DNA from: Psychrobacter pygoscelis
Lineage (GTDB): Bacteria > Pseudomonadota > Gammaproteobacteria > Pseudomonadales > Moraxellaceae
Assembly (NCBI RefSeq): GCF_004335015.1
Contig: NZ_RQRU01000002.1
Coordinates: 124,001 to 188,000 of the forward strand
DNA length: 64,000 bases
Reading direction: 5' to 3'
Under the pieces are notes generated by a model. It did no database searches, was not told the DNA's origin, and was given only the letters and a program-made list of their open reading frames with translations. The position numbers were made by a program, and so were the translations under genes. Positions within the stretch are counted from its first letter, which is position 1; every line of letters begins with the position of its first letter. Of this stretch, positions 19,367-30,205 are shown piece by piece.

Positions 19367-19762
19367 GGATCACCTTCCTTCCATGGAGATTTAACCCTCA
19401 GGCGTATATCCTGATAACTTAGCCAATAACAAAGATTCGTCTAATTTTTATCAATTTCAATAAATGACTAACATCATTGCAGCTATTTATAACAGTTAAA
19501 ATTAACACTACTAAATCGTATTAAGCCTCAGCTTTCCTATAACTTTTCTGTGGTTATGGATTATTCAATATCTGTATTATTTAAGCGTTGCCATCTAAGT
19601 AATCGCGCAAGTGGTTCATATAACAACCTTAAGTCACATAATGTTAATGATAGGCTGCTTTAATATAACCCTAATAATCTTATGTCCTCTTATTGCGTTT
19701 TCTATCACTAGATCTGTACGCCATTACCTCCCTTAATCGTTTTAATTAATAGGATCTAATCG
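19367..19762. other. Intergenic region upstream of the metallo-hydrolase
   Basis: A 396-base AT-rich gap between divergent reading directions. It should contain the promoter of the gene at 19763. No coding remnant or strong repeat was found. Confidence 0.4.
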
Positions 19763-21088
19763 ATGATTTATACAATATTAACGATGGTAAAGTGGCTCTC
19801 TATCTTGCTTGTGGCTTTAGTGCTGATTATTGCTACTGGCATTCTGCTGTTTTTGAAATTCGCTCCTGCCTTTGGTGGTAGACCAGATGCCGAGACTTTA
19901 GCGAGAATTAAAGCGTCTAAACATTTTAATGGTAAGACATTTATCAATATTGTGCCGACGCATGCTAGTACGATAGAGATTGAGAATATGGCAGCGACTG
20001 ACTCCTCAGAAGACGGCCACATACTCTGGCAGTTTTTGTTCCCCCCTAAAGGGAAGAATCCCAGTCAACCCTTAGTCAGTCACCAGTTGGCACTAGCAGA
20101 TAGTGATCCGCATTCAAGCTCAGCGCTCAAAGAAGGCGAATTCATATGGCTTGGCCACTCAACCGTGCTATTTCGTGCAGAGGGTAAGACCCTGATTACC
20201 GACCCTGTCTTTCACCGCGCCTCCCCTGTACCACTTGGCGGCAAACCCTTTGCCATGACTGATTCGCCAAGAGTAGCTGATTTACCCTTTATCGATGTGG
20301 TGCTCATCTCGCACGATCACTATGACCATCTAGATCATAGAGCTATCAAACAGTTGGTTCAGCAAAATAAAGCAGGGCATTTTTACGTACCGCTTGGGGT
20401 CAAGGCGCATCTGATCCGTTGGGGCGTAAGCGCGGACAAGATTACAGAATTTGATTGGTACGAAGAAATCATACTTAGCGAAAACACCCCCACTAAGCTA
20501 ACCCCCAGTAACCCTGCGCTAGTAGGAAAATCAGCACAAAACAAACGACAACTTACTACGCATGAGCTGCGCTTGGTCTTTACCCCAACGCGTCATTTTA
20601 GTGGTCGGCGCATCAAGGGTCATCGCACCACACTTTGGGGCAGCTGGGTCGCGCAGTCTAATAAGCTAAGCGTGTATTTTAGTGGTGATGGCGGCTACTC
20701 CGCTGAGTTTGCCAATATTGGTAAGCACTACGGGCCATTTGATATCGCTTTTGTGGAAGATGGTGCCTATAACGAGCGTTGGCGCGATGTACATATGCTG
20801 CCTGAGGAGTCAGCACAAGCAGGATTTGATCTAGGCGCTAAGGTTGTGCTGCCCATTCATTGGGGTAAGTTCGACCTGTCTACGCATCATTGGCGTGAGC
20901 CTGTACTGCGGTTGAAGCAAGCCGTAGCCGATGGCAATACTAAGGTGTCACCTGAGCGGCAAATTAAGCTTGCGACGCCGCGAATCGGTGAGAGATTCAA
21001 TCTGGACAACCTGCCTAATGGAGCTTGGTGGGAGACTGAGAAGCAAATCCAAATGGCTAATACTAAGCTAGCAAAATCAAGTGCTTAA
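19763..21088 (+). CDS. Metallo-beta-lactamase-fold hydrolase, NAPE-PLD-like
   Basis: A 441-residue protein with an N-terminal membrane anchor or signal segment (about residues 10-33). The metal-binding motif is in ISHDHYDHLDH, preceded by the typical LGHSTVLFRAEGKTLITDP segment. Later ligands are in TPTRHFSGR, FSGDGGYS and LPIHWGKFDL. This set matches the UlaG/NAPE-hydrolysing phospholipase D-like group, whose bacterial members are mostly uncharacterised. AGGA lies before the ATG. A decayed copy of its last codons is found about 90-170 bases downstream, so the locus was once duplicated. Confidence 0.87.
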   Translation: MIYTILTMVKWLSILLVALVLIIATGILLFLKFAPAFGGRPDAETLARIKASKHFNGKTFINIVPTHASTIEIENMAATDSSEDGHILWQFLFPPKGKNPSQPLVSHQLALADSDPHSSSALKEGEFIWLGHSTVLFRAEGKTLITDPVFHRASPVPLGGKPFAMTDSPRVADLPFIDVVLISHDHYDHLDHRAIKQLVQQNKAGHFYVPLGVKAHLIRWGVSADKITEFDWYEEIILSENTPTKLTPSNPALVGKSAQNKRQLTTHELRLVFTPTRHFSGRRIKGHRTTLWGSWVAQSNKLSVYFSGDGGYSAEFANIGKHYGPFDIAFVEDGAYNERWRDVHMLPEESAQAGFDLGAKVVLPIHWGKFDLSTHHWREPVLRLKQAVADGNTKVSPERQIKLATPRIGERFNLDNLPNGAWWETEKQIQMANTKLAKSSA

Positions 21089-21176
21089 TATACCCCACTA
21101 GTAATTGGCTAAGATAAGTTTATTATTTAAACCATCGGTGGTAGCGCCATTTAACACGCTTTTAGCTCAGCTAGGA

Positions 21177-21260
21177 GCAATAGTAATGCCAAGTGAGCGA
21201 CAGCGCGCATTAGCGACGTGTTTACTTTGAGCAATCTGTCTAATGGGGCTTGATGGGAGG
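21177..21260 (+). pseudogene. Decayed duplicate of the 3' end of the metallo-hydrolase gene
   Basis: The stretch can be aligned with bases about 20936-21033 inside the hydrolase gene. One frame reads ATARISDVFTLSNLSNGA, a stop, then WE, against ATPRIGERFNLDNLPNGAWWE in the intact protein. The stop arose where TGG became TGA. A gap of roughly 15 bases and small indels lie upstream. It is the tail of a lost paralogue. Confidence 0.65.
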
Positions 21261-21263
21261 ATT

Positions 21264-21680
21264 ATGCCGAGTAAACTAATTGGTGATGCTAATGTTTTTT
21301 TAGATTGTATAGGAAGGCAACATCCTGATAATAGAATACTGGATGCTGCGCTAATAGTCGCTACAGACTTCGCCATCACTGAAACCAACTATGATGAAAA
21401 GATAGAGTATTGGGAATTCTTCAAAAGAGGGGTTTGCTTTGCATTTTATGACGCGCAGCAATTGAACACGGTCTTCATCTATACTCAAGCCTTAGAGGCG
21501 TATCAGGCCTATCCTTTGTTAAGAGATTTGATCAAAGGCCTCAATTATGGCTCCTCTAGATCAGAGATTATTAAGCTATTGGGGTTTCCTGCTACTAATA
21601 GTCACCACTATATCAAGTATTACGTCGGCAAAAAATACATCCATTTCGAATTTGATAATTTTGATAATAGTGAACTCTGA
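21264..21680 (+). CDS. Orphan hypothetical protein, immunity-like pattern
   Basis: Not recognised. The start chosen is ATG 21264 (MPSKLIGDANVF), which has GGGAGG just upstream; an in-frame ATG at 21243 lies inside the decayed hydrolase copy and has no ribosome site. The 138-residue product is soluble, with a middle KRGVCFAFYDAQQLNTVFIY strand-like part and an end LNYGSSRSEIIKLLGFP. The last pattern, a small domain ending in Ser-rich turn, helix and LGxP, is often seen in small immunity or DUF proteins of polymorphic toxin loci. No toxin gene is nearby. The role is unknown. Confidence 0.6.
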   Translation: MPSKLIGDANVFLDCIGRQHPDNRILDAALIVATDFAITETNYDEKIEYWEFFKRGVCFAFYDAQQLNTVFIYTQALEAYQAYPLLRDLIKGLNYGSSRSEIIKLLGFPATNSHHYIKYYVGKKYIHFEFDNFDNSEL

Positions 21681-21819
21681 GACTTATCACCATTAGTCAG
21701 GACTAAAACTAGGAATTCGTCCTTTTTGCTGACGATAGATCGATGCTAAGCCTATCAATGTGAATCAGCCTCTTTGCTAAATAACAAATCTACTCAAAGC
21801 CACAAATTTAAGGTCTACC

Positions 21820-23706
21820 ATGAGCCAAGCTACCACTAAAACCATGCCCACAACAAAGCCCCTACCTTTGCGTAAAGACGTCCCCACCCATCTGACCTGG
21901 GACATGAACGCGCTTTATCCTACGCCTGCGGACTTCTATGCCGACCTAGACCAAGCGACCAAACTTGCCGAGCAGCTCAGCAGTGATGCTCTGCTTGAGC
22001 TTACCGATGCCGCTAGTATTATTACTTTGCTTGAGGTCTATGAGCGCTATCTGAGCATTTTGTCCAAGGCGGGCACTTATGCCGGTGCGCAAAGTGCCGT
22101 CGATATGAGCGATAGCGAGCTGCAAATTCGTGCCCAAGACTTTGACTCAACGGTAGCTAAGTTGGGCAGCCAAACCACTATTGTCTTACAGACACTCAAA
22201 CAAGCCGATGAGGCGCTAATAAAACAAGCCATCGAACTCAACGCTAAGTACCAAGCCTTTTTGACTGACTTACTGGCGCAAAAGCCGCATACCTTAAGCT
22301 TAGCGGTTGAGACAGCGCTTATTTCCTTATCTCCTGTGTTAGAGCTGCCCTATAACAACTACGAGCAATGCAAACTGGCCGATATGACTTTTCCCGACTT
22401 TGAGGTCAATGACGCTGAAGGCAATACTCAAAGTTATCCACTTAGCTTTTCCGCCTTTGAAAATGAGTACGAGAGTGACACGCGCACCGACTTTCGCCGT
22501 GCCGCCTTTCAAGCCTTCTCCGCACGATTGCGTCAGTCACAGCACACCATCGCCAGCGACTACCTAGCTCAGGTGAAAAAAGAGAAAATCCTTGCCGACA
22601 TGCGCGGCTTTGATTCGGTATTCGACTACCTGCTACATGAGCAAAAAGTCCCGCGCGCCATGTACGATGAGCACATCGACACCATCATGACTCATCTAGC
22701 TGAGCCGATGCGCCGCTATGCTCGCCTGCTTAAAGAGGCCAATGGCATCGACAAAATGACCTTCGCCGATCTAAAAGTCCCCCTTGATGCCAACTTTGTC
22801 GCCAAGGTCAGCATTGACGAAGCCCAAGACTATTGCGTAGAGGCCTTGTCGCTATTGGGCAACGAGTATACCGACATGGTCAAACGCTCATTTAGTGAGC
22901 GCTGGTACGACTTTGCACAAAACCAAGGCAAGAGTACTGGCGGCTTCTGCGCCTCTCCTTATGGTGAGCACTCTTATATCTTGCTGTCTTGGACGGAAAA
23001 CTTAGGCGATGTCTTTACCCTTATTCACGAAATCGGTCACGCTGGACATTTCTTTAACTCAGCCCAGCAGCAAAACTACCTCAGCTATGAGCCATCGCTA
23101 TACTTTATCGAAGCGCCCTCCACCTGCAATGAGCTGCTGCTTGGCCATCATCTATTGCAACAAAAGCAAGACGATATTGCTTTTCAGCGTTACGTCATCG
23201 CCTCCCTACTGTCCAACACCTACTACCACAACTTCGTCACCCACTACTTAGAAGCCCACTTCCAGCGTGAAGTTTACCGCGCCGTCGATGCCGGCAAAAA
23301 CCTAAGCACCGAAGACTTACATGCGCTGAAAAAAGCCACCCTGCAACAGTTCTGGGGCGACACAGTAGAGATTGACGACGATGCGGCCCTCACTTGGATG
23401 CGCCAGCCCCACTATTATTTGGGATTGTATTCTTACACCTATAGCGCAGGCCTGAGTATCGCCACGCAACTGTTTAAGAAGCTGCGCAGCGGCGGCTCTT
23501 TGAATAAAAACGTCATCGACAATTGGCTAGCCGTACTGCGTGCAGGCGGCTCGAAAACTCCAGTCGAGCTGGCGCAGATGATCGGCGTCGATATCACGGA
23601 CAAGGCTACATTGATTGATAGCATTGGCTTTATTAGTGAGTTGGTTGATCAGGCGATTGAGCTTACTGAGCAAATGACTCAAAAACATAATGACGCTTCA
23701 GCTTAG
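21820..23706 (+). CDS. pepF: M3-family oligoendopeptidase F
   Basis: Cytoplasmic zinc metallopeptidase that cuts short peptides. The 628-residue product has the zinc site HEIGHAGHFF (HExxH) and, some 25 residues later, the third-ligand region EAPSTCNE. The segment GGFCASPYGEHSYILLSW before the zinc site and the helical N-terminal half are typical of the PepF/M3B clade. AAGG lies before the ATG. Codon use is like that of its neighbours. It stands alone, and long inverted repeats follow it. Confidence 0.93.
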   Translation: MSQATTKTMPTTKPLPLRKDVPTHLTWDMNALYPTPADFYADLDQATKLAEQLSSDALLELTDAASIITLLEVYERYLSILSKAGTYAGAQSAVDMSDSELQIRAQDFDSTVAKLGSQTTIVLQTLKQADEALIKQAIELNAKYQAFLTDLLAQKPHTLSLAVETALISLSPVLELPYNNYEQCKLADMTFPDFEVNDAEGNTQSYPLSFSAFENEYESDTRTDFRRAAFQAFSARLRQSQHTIASDYLAQVKKEKILADMRGFDSVFDYLLHEQKVPRAMYDEHIDTIMTHLAEPMRRYARLLKEANGIDKMTFADLKVPLDANFVAKVSIDEAQDYCVEALSLLGNEYTDMVKRSFSERWYDFAQNQGKSTGGFCASPYGEHSYILLSWTENLGDVFTLIHEIGHAGHFFNSAQQQNYLSYEPSLYFIEAPSTCNELLLGHHLLQQKQDDIAFQRYVIASLLSNTYYHNFVTHYLEAHFQREVYRAVDAGKNLSTEDLHALKKATLQQFWGDTVEIDDDAALTWMRQPHYYLGLYSYTYSAGLSIATQLFKKLRSGGSLNKNVIDNWLAVLRAGGSKTPVELAQMIGVDITDKATLIDSIGFISELVDQAIELTEQMTQKHNDASA

Positions 23707-23904
23707 ATAGGCTAATGACTAGATTTACGTAGGTTCTAGCTAGCGTAGGCTAGGGCTGTAGCCTAGCTTGGTAATATGGTCGAATCGTTGGATTGTCGAT
23801 ACTACTGGGGTGAACCTAGCCTATAACCGCTGTGATTAAAGCGCGACATCGGGCAGACGCTGCAAATAGGGTGAGTGTGTCCTTCAAGCAAATTTAATTC
23901 GAAC

Positions 23905-23951
23905 TGATGGCCTATCAATAATTATCCCTTTTCGTTATTAATAGGCCATCA
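23905..23951. repeat. Long inverted repeat after pepF
   Basis: Arms TGATGGCCTAT and ATAGGCCATCA (11 bases, perfect) continue inward with AATAA / TTATT after one mismatch, around a loop of about 13 bases. AT-rich DNA follows. It may end pepF transcription from 200 bases away, or be a dispersed palindromic element. Confidence 0.65.
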
Positions 23952-24051
23952 TATTTATAATTTTAACCATATATAGTTCACTAAAATTGTTTCGGCACGG
24001 TAGCTCATTAAGCTTTATCTTGTTAACTTTGCTTAATTTTTTCAAAGTTAA

Positions 24052-24066
24052 TGAAAATTATTATCG
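24052..24066. promoter_or_regulatory. Candidate Fur box upstream of DUF4198 gene
   Basis: TGAAAATTATTATCG fits the 7-1-7 Fur consensus TGATAAT-n-ATTATCA at 12 of 14 specified positions. A TATAAT hexamer starts 7 bases later (24073-24078), so Fur binding here would cover the promoter. The gene start is about 100 bases downstream. Confidence 0.6.
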
Positions 24067-24162
24067 TTATGTTATAATTTCTAACTATAAAGAAACTGAC
24101 TTCTGTAGCCACAGAAGTTCACCTCCCTGCAAAATATTAATATCTATAAATCAAAGGATTTT

Positions 24163-24861
24163 ATGAAAAAAATAATTTTCATGGCGCTCTTAGGCATGAG
24201 CGCCACGGCCAATGCTCACCTTATGTTCCCTGCACAAAGTCAAAACGGTTATGAATTAAAATTTTGGGCTGACGACCACTGGGAAAGCATACAAAATAAC
24301 AAGGTCATTGGCGTTCGTGGTTATAAAAATGGCAATCCTATTAAAGTGGGCTATGACTTTGCCAAAGGCAGTATTGAGGTAGCTAATGGCCAAAGGCCCG
24401 ACATGCTAACGAGTGAATATGACTTTGGCTACTATACTTTTACCGCAGATAATCACTATCCAAAAGCGCGTAATGAAGTCGCCGGTACTATTTTTGACAG
24501 CCGTCATATCTATAAGCTTGGCAAGAGCATCTACCAATGGAATAAGGCTTATAGTCGACCTGTCGGGATGAAAATTGAGGTCACGCCTTTAACCAACCCA
24601 CTGGCACTGAGACCTGGGGATAACTTACCCCTCCTAGTCACCATGGACGGTAGACCTCTTGCGAAGGCAGAATTTGAAGACCAAGTAGGCGATCTTGATA
24701 ACGTTACTACTGACGCCAAAGGTCTAGCGATTATTACCCTACGTCAACCGCAAGACGGTTTTTATATTATTGGTGCAGGCACTAAAAAACCCTATACTTT
24801 AACGGACAGCCAAGCACAAACGTTGCAGCTTACTGGCGTTCTTGCCTTTAAAGCGCGCTAA
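24163..24861 (+). CDS. Periplasmic DUF4198-family protein, probable metal uptake accessory
   Basis: A 232-residue secreted protein. The signal peptide is MKKIIFMALLGMSATANA, and cleavage after ANA would leave His19 as the first residue of the mature protein (HLMFPA). This start is typical of DUF4198 proteins, some of which are linked to nickel or cobalt uptake systems. The rest is beta-rich, with an Ig-like C-terminal part (RPGDNLPLLVTMDG, then TDAKGLAIITL). AAAGGA precedes the ATG. A Fur-box-like site overlaps the promoter, pointing to iron-responsive expression. No transporter or TonB receptor is adjacent. Metal binding is an inference. Confidence 0.82.
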   Translation: MKKIIFMALLGMSATANAHLMFPAQSQNGYELKFWADDHWESIQNNKVIGVRGYKNGNPIKVGYDFAKGSIEVANGQRPDMLTSEYDFGYYTFTADNHYPKARNEVAGTIFDSRHIYKLGKSIYQWNKAYSRPVGMKIEVTPLTNPLALRPGDNLPLLVTMDGRPLAKAEFEDQVGDLDNVTTDAKGLAIITLRQPQDGFYIIGAGTKKPYTLTDSQAQTLQLTGVLAFKAR

Positions 24862-24895
24862 CTTGTACCGCTGCTATAAATAGCAATTACCAGTC

Positions 24896-24939
24896 AAAAA
24901 AAGTAGCCCTTTATCAAAAGATAGAGGGCTACTTTTTTT
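24896..24939. terminator. Bidirectional terminator between DUF4198 gene and ftsK
   Basis: Fifteen-base arms AAAAAAAGTAGCCCT and AGGGCTACTTTTTTT make a strong hairpin with T runs on both strands. It serves two converging genes. Confidence 0.92.
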
Positions 24940-24983
24940 GACATCATTATTGTAATAAATTTATTCACATAAGCAGCTACACC

Positions 24984-27900
24984 CTACATCAACAGCTCAC
25001 GCTTACCACTTTTGCCCATGGCGCTGACCAGTCCAGCCTCCTCCATCGAGTCGACAATACGCGCTGCACGGTTATAGCCAATGCTGAATTTGCGCTGAAT
25101 ACTAGAGGCAGAGACTTTGCGCGTCTCCATGACGAAGGCGACGGCTTCATCATACAAGTTGTCATCTTCGCCTGAAGTATTACCGCTGCTGCTACTTGGG
25201 CTTGTTAGCTCAAAGTTGCTGGCCATGTTATCAATGTAGTCAGGAGCACCGCGCTCACGCCACGCGTCACAGACACGGTTGACCTCTTCGTCACTAACGT
25301 AGGCACCATGCACACGATCTGGCTCAATCTGACCTGGACCGAGGAACAGCATGTCACCGTTGCCTAGCATATCTTCTGCACCGCCTGCATCCAAAATCGT
25401 TCGCGAATCAACCTTTGAGTTAACGCGAAGTGCTGCCCGAACTGGAATGTTCGCCTTAATCAGACCGGTGATGACGTCTACTGAAGGCCGCTGGGTGGCG
25501 AGCATCAAATGAATACCTGCCGCTCGGGACTTCTGGGCGAGACGCGTAATCAGCTCTTCGGCTTGCTTACCAACTTGCATGATCATATCAGCAAACTCAT
25601 CGGCGACGATGACAATCATAGGCAGTGTTTTAAGTTTAGGCGCTTTGTCCATACTCACGCTATCGTTCGGTCGCCATAGCGGATCAATAATTGGTCTACC
25701 TGCCTTCTCAGCAGCGATGACTTTTTTGTTGAACTCACCCAATTTACGAACCTTCAGCAGACTCATTAGCTGATAGCGACGCTCCATCTCTGCCACGCAC
25801 CAAGACAGGCTGCTGGCCGCTTCATTCATATCAGTAACGACAGGCGTCAATAGATGCGGAATGTCATTATAGTTAGCCAGCTCAAGCTGCTTAGGATCGA
25901 TCAAGATAAGGCGCAGCTCATTAGGCTTGTATTTAAGCAGCATCGACAATAGCATCGAGTTGACCAGTACTGACTTACCAGAGCCTGTGGTTCCCGCGAC
26001 TAACATATGCGGCGCGCGCGCAAGGTCAGTGATGATCGGGTTACCACCAATGTCTTTACCCATCGCCATACTGATTTGCGCTTTGGGATCTTGGTACTTT
26101 TCGGTGGTCAATAGCTCTATCAGGCGTACCATCTCGCGTTTTTTATTGGGTACTTCGATACCGATATATGGCTTACCAGGGATCACCTCGACCACTCGAA
26201 GCGACGCCATGGATAAGGATCGCGCCAGATCGCGCGAGATACCAGTGACCTTGCTGGCTTTTACCCCCGGAGCCAACTCCACCTCAAAGCGAGTAACGAC
26301 AGGTCCTGGAATGGCATTTTTGACTTCTGCTTTGACATTGAAGTCTTGTAGCTTGATCTCAAGCAGCTCTGAGAGTTGCTCAAGTTCAGCCTCGGTATAG
26401 CTCGGCTTACGATCCGGATCTGGCTTATCAAGGATAGACAGCTCAGGGATTGGGGTAAGGCTCTCACGGTACTTTGCCGTCTGCATAGCGCGTGAGCGAC
26501 TTGCATAAGCGGCATCATCCTCAATTGCTGGCAGCGTTGGCGCAGCAGTGTACTCATCAGTATCCGGTACCATGTCTTCAATATGGTTGCTAGCATCACC
26601 GTCAGGGACCGCAAAGCCGATATTCGGCTTACCTGTTGCTGTAGCCGCCGCTGTATTGCCAAGCGCTTGTGAATTAACAGGCGCTTGTGGATTAACAGCC
26701 ACGTCTTCAGCCTTGGGTGGCTCTTTAGGATTGGCAGGCGGTGTATTGGTCGGCGTTAAATCTAGCTCTGACTCCAGACTAGGGCTTATAGCTGCTGCTT
26801 TGTGAGGTTCGCTGACAGTACTTGTGGCCATATTAGCCCCATGATTAGAATCAGTAGCGACAGTTGCACCCTTTATTGCTGGCGATACTGGCTGCGACTG
26901 TTCAGTGACTGCGGTGCGACTGTCTAGCAAATCTTCTGATAAATTATCCACGCTATTTGCTGTCTCTTGACTATTAGCAGCAGCGATAGCAAGCTTTGGT
27001 TTATCGGCTTCCCAGTCGGCTGTCAATACCTCAGACTCCGTACCAGCTAACCAAGAATCCGCTAGCTTATCGACACTGATATCACCATCGATACTGGCAG
27101 TATGTGGCGAGGTAGAGTTGGCCTGAAGTGCACTGTCATTAGCAGAGTGATCAGTAGCAGTACTAGCCACCTTCGTAGCGACCAAGCTATCTGTCTGATG
27201 CGACGATACCACCTTTTCAGACGCTACATCATTAGCACTGATCGAGTCGCTGCCCTTAGACTCTTCTATTATAGGATCGAGATGACTAGGTGATATGGTC
27301 GTCACTTGCGCTGATGTCGCTTTTAGAGCTGTTGCCTGTTGATTAGACTGTGCTACGCTTTGACTGGCGCTAACGGCAGGCGTCGCTGTTGGTCCTGATA
27401 CTTCTGGCTCTAATAAAGAAGAGACCGCATTATCGTTATTCCACTCAAAGCTTGGCTCAACCTTATCTTTGTTAGCCCCTACTGATGGTGCTGTATGTGC
27501 AGCCATAGAGGTAGTGGCAGCAGTATTATCTGACGTAGTACCGGTACGCTCCTCAGCGCTATCTTGCGCTTGCGCACTTTGTTCAGCTTGAAGCTGCTGT
27601 TGCAGGCTCGCCCCTAGTCCAGACTTTACCAAAAACTCACTGAGGACGTTACTCAGACTAGATTGACTATCTTCCTTAAGTTGACCTGATGTTACAGAAG
27701 CTTCTTTAGAGGAAGCCGATAACTCATCAATGATGGGAGGACGCGCGCGAAGTGGCAATTGACCAAACTCGTGCTGCTCATCGGTAAGTGGCTCTCCTTC
27801 TTGCTCAAACTCCTCAAAGCCATATAAGCCCTCAGTATGATCTTCAGCATAATCCGGCTCTACTAAGTCCGCCTCATATAAGCCCCGAGTCGCACTTGAC

Positions 27901-28499
27901 TTATCATTTTTAACACCCGAGCCAAGCCATGCTCTATCTCTGACGCCGCTATATAACGCTAGCCAATGGATATTAAAGGCAAAAGTAGCCGTGATTAGCA
28001 CAAATACGATTAAGAAGAATAGACTGCCAAAGGCTGTCATTAGAAATGACAATCTTGTGGCAAGCTCTGTCCCGACGATACCGCCGCCCATACCCCCTAC
28101 CTTCACTGCCTCTACAGTAGCATCAGGGCTGCTGGGCAATAAAGTCATGATCTGAGCAAACAGCGCACTACCAGCAAGCAACAAGAATATGTAGGCGACA
28201 AGACGCAATAGACCGAATATCGGCTTGCTCTGCCACCAGAGCAGCACAGACTCATATATTAAAATAGCGAACAGCCACCAAGCGCCCCAGCCAAAAAAGA
28301 CATAGAGCAGATCGGCCAGCCAAGCACCCATAGCACCGCCCATATTATTGACGGTCGTCATATCGCTACTGATGTGCGACCAACTCGGGTCGTTTGCTGA
28401 ATATGTCAGCAATATCACAAACAGATACAATGCCAAAAATAACCCCAATAGGGTAAATAGTCCTCTTTTGACATACTCTATAATCTGTGTAAATGTCAC
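24984..28499 (-). CDS. ftsK: DNA translocase FtsK
   Basis: Septal double-stranded DNA pump that clears chromosome dimers and activates XerCD at dif. The 1171-residue protein has four or five N-terminal membrane helices (within residues 1-190), a long low-complexity Ala/Ser/Thr/Gln-rich linker (about 230-640), the motor domain with Walker A GTTGSGKS near residue 836 and Walker B VIVADEFADM, and a C-terminal winged-helix gamma domain that reads KOPS sites (SSIQRKFSIGYNRAARIVD). The start is GTG, with AAGGTG well placed upstream. A palindrome lies about 90 bases upstream of the start. Confidence 0.96.
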   Translation of the reverse strand: MTFTQIIEYVKRGLFTLLGLFLALYLFVILLTYSANDPSWSHISSDMTTVNNMGGAMGAWLADLLYVFFGWGAWWLFAILIYESVLLWWQSKPIFGLLRLVAYIFLLLAGSALFAQIMTLLPSSPDATVEAVKVGGMGGGIVGTELATRLSFLMTAFGSLFFLIVFVLITATFAFNIHWLALYSGVRDRAWLGSGVKNDKSSATRGLYEADLVEPDYAEDHTEGLYGFEEFEQEGEPLTDEQHEFGQLPLRARPPIIDELSASSKEASVTSGQLKEDSQSSLSNVLSEFLVKSGLGASLQQQLQAEQSAQAQDSAEERTGTTSDNTAATTSMAAHTAPSVGANKDKVEPSFEWNNDNAVSSLLEPEVSGPTATPAVSASQSVAQSNQQATALKATSAQVTTISPSHLDPIIEESKGSDSISANDVASEKVVSSHQTDSLVATKVASTATDHSANDSALQANSTSPHTASIDGDISVDKLADSWLAGTESEVLTADWEADKPKLAIAAANSQETANSVDNLSEDLLDSRTAVTEQSQPVSPAIKGATVATDSNHGANMATSTVSEPHKAAAISPSLESELDLTPTNTPPANPKEPPKAEDVAVNPQAPVNSQALGNTAAATATGKPNIGFAVPDGDASNHIEDMVPDTDEYTAAPTLPAIEDDAAYASRSRAMQTAKYRESLTPIPELSILDKPDPDRKPSYTEAELEQLSELLEIKLQDFNVKAEVKNAIPGPVVTRFEVELAPGVKASKVTGISRDLARSLSMASLRVVEVIPGKPYIGIEVPNKKREMVRLIELLTTEKYQDPKAQISMAMGKDIGGNPIITDLARAPHMLVAGTTGSGKSVLVNSMLLSMLLKYKPNELRLILIDPKQLELANYNDIPHLLTPVVTDMNEAASSLSWCVAEMERRYQLMSLLKVRKLGEFNKKVIAAEKAGRPIIDPLWRPNDSVSMDKAPKLKTLPMIVIVADEFADMIMQVGKQAEELITRLAQKSRAAGIHLMLATQRPSVDVITGLIKANIPVRAALRVNSKVDSRTILDAGGAEDMLGNGDMLFLGPGQIEPDRVHGAYVSDEEVNRVCDAWRERGAPDYIDNMASNFELTSPSSSSGNTSGEDDNLYDEAVAFVMETRKVSASSIQRKFSIGYNRAARIVDSMEEAGLVSAMGKSGKRELLM

Positions 28500-30073
<1,574 letters not shown>

Positions 30074-30159
30074 TTGAGCTAAGGTCATGGCTAAGATACT
30101 GGTTATAAGCTACTCTATAGTAGCGACATACTGCTCTGATCGTATCAAATAGTCCCTTG

Positions 30160-30190
30160 AGGCTGCCAGTGCCATTTTGGCAGCCTTTAT
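30160..30190 (+). terminator. Hairpin between trxB and aat
   Basis: Arms AGGCTGCCA and TGGCAGCCT are followed by TTATTTG, a weak T tract. The aat start lies only 16 bases downstream, so this may be a partial terminator or attenuator. Confidence 0.65.
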
Positions 30191-30205
30191 TTGTTGAGCT
30201 ACCTT

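Larger units (their letters stand above)
23707..24162. other. Intergenic region with two inverted repeats and a Fur-box-like site
   Basis: The 456 bases hold a small hairpin (TAGGCTA / TAGCCTA near 23740-23770), a long one at 23905-23951, and a candidate Fur box with promoter before the DUF4198 gene. No coding frame of interest was found. Confidence 0.5.

Noticed and set aside
25927..26400. 157-codon plus-strand frame inside ftsK
   Set aside because: It lies fully antisense to the conserved FtsK motor domain and shows only mirrored composition.
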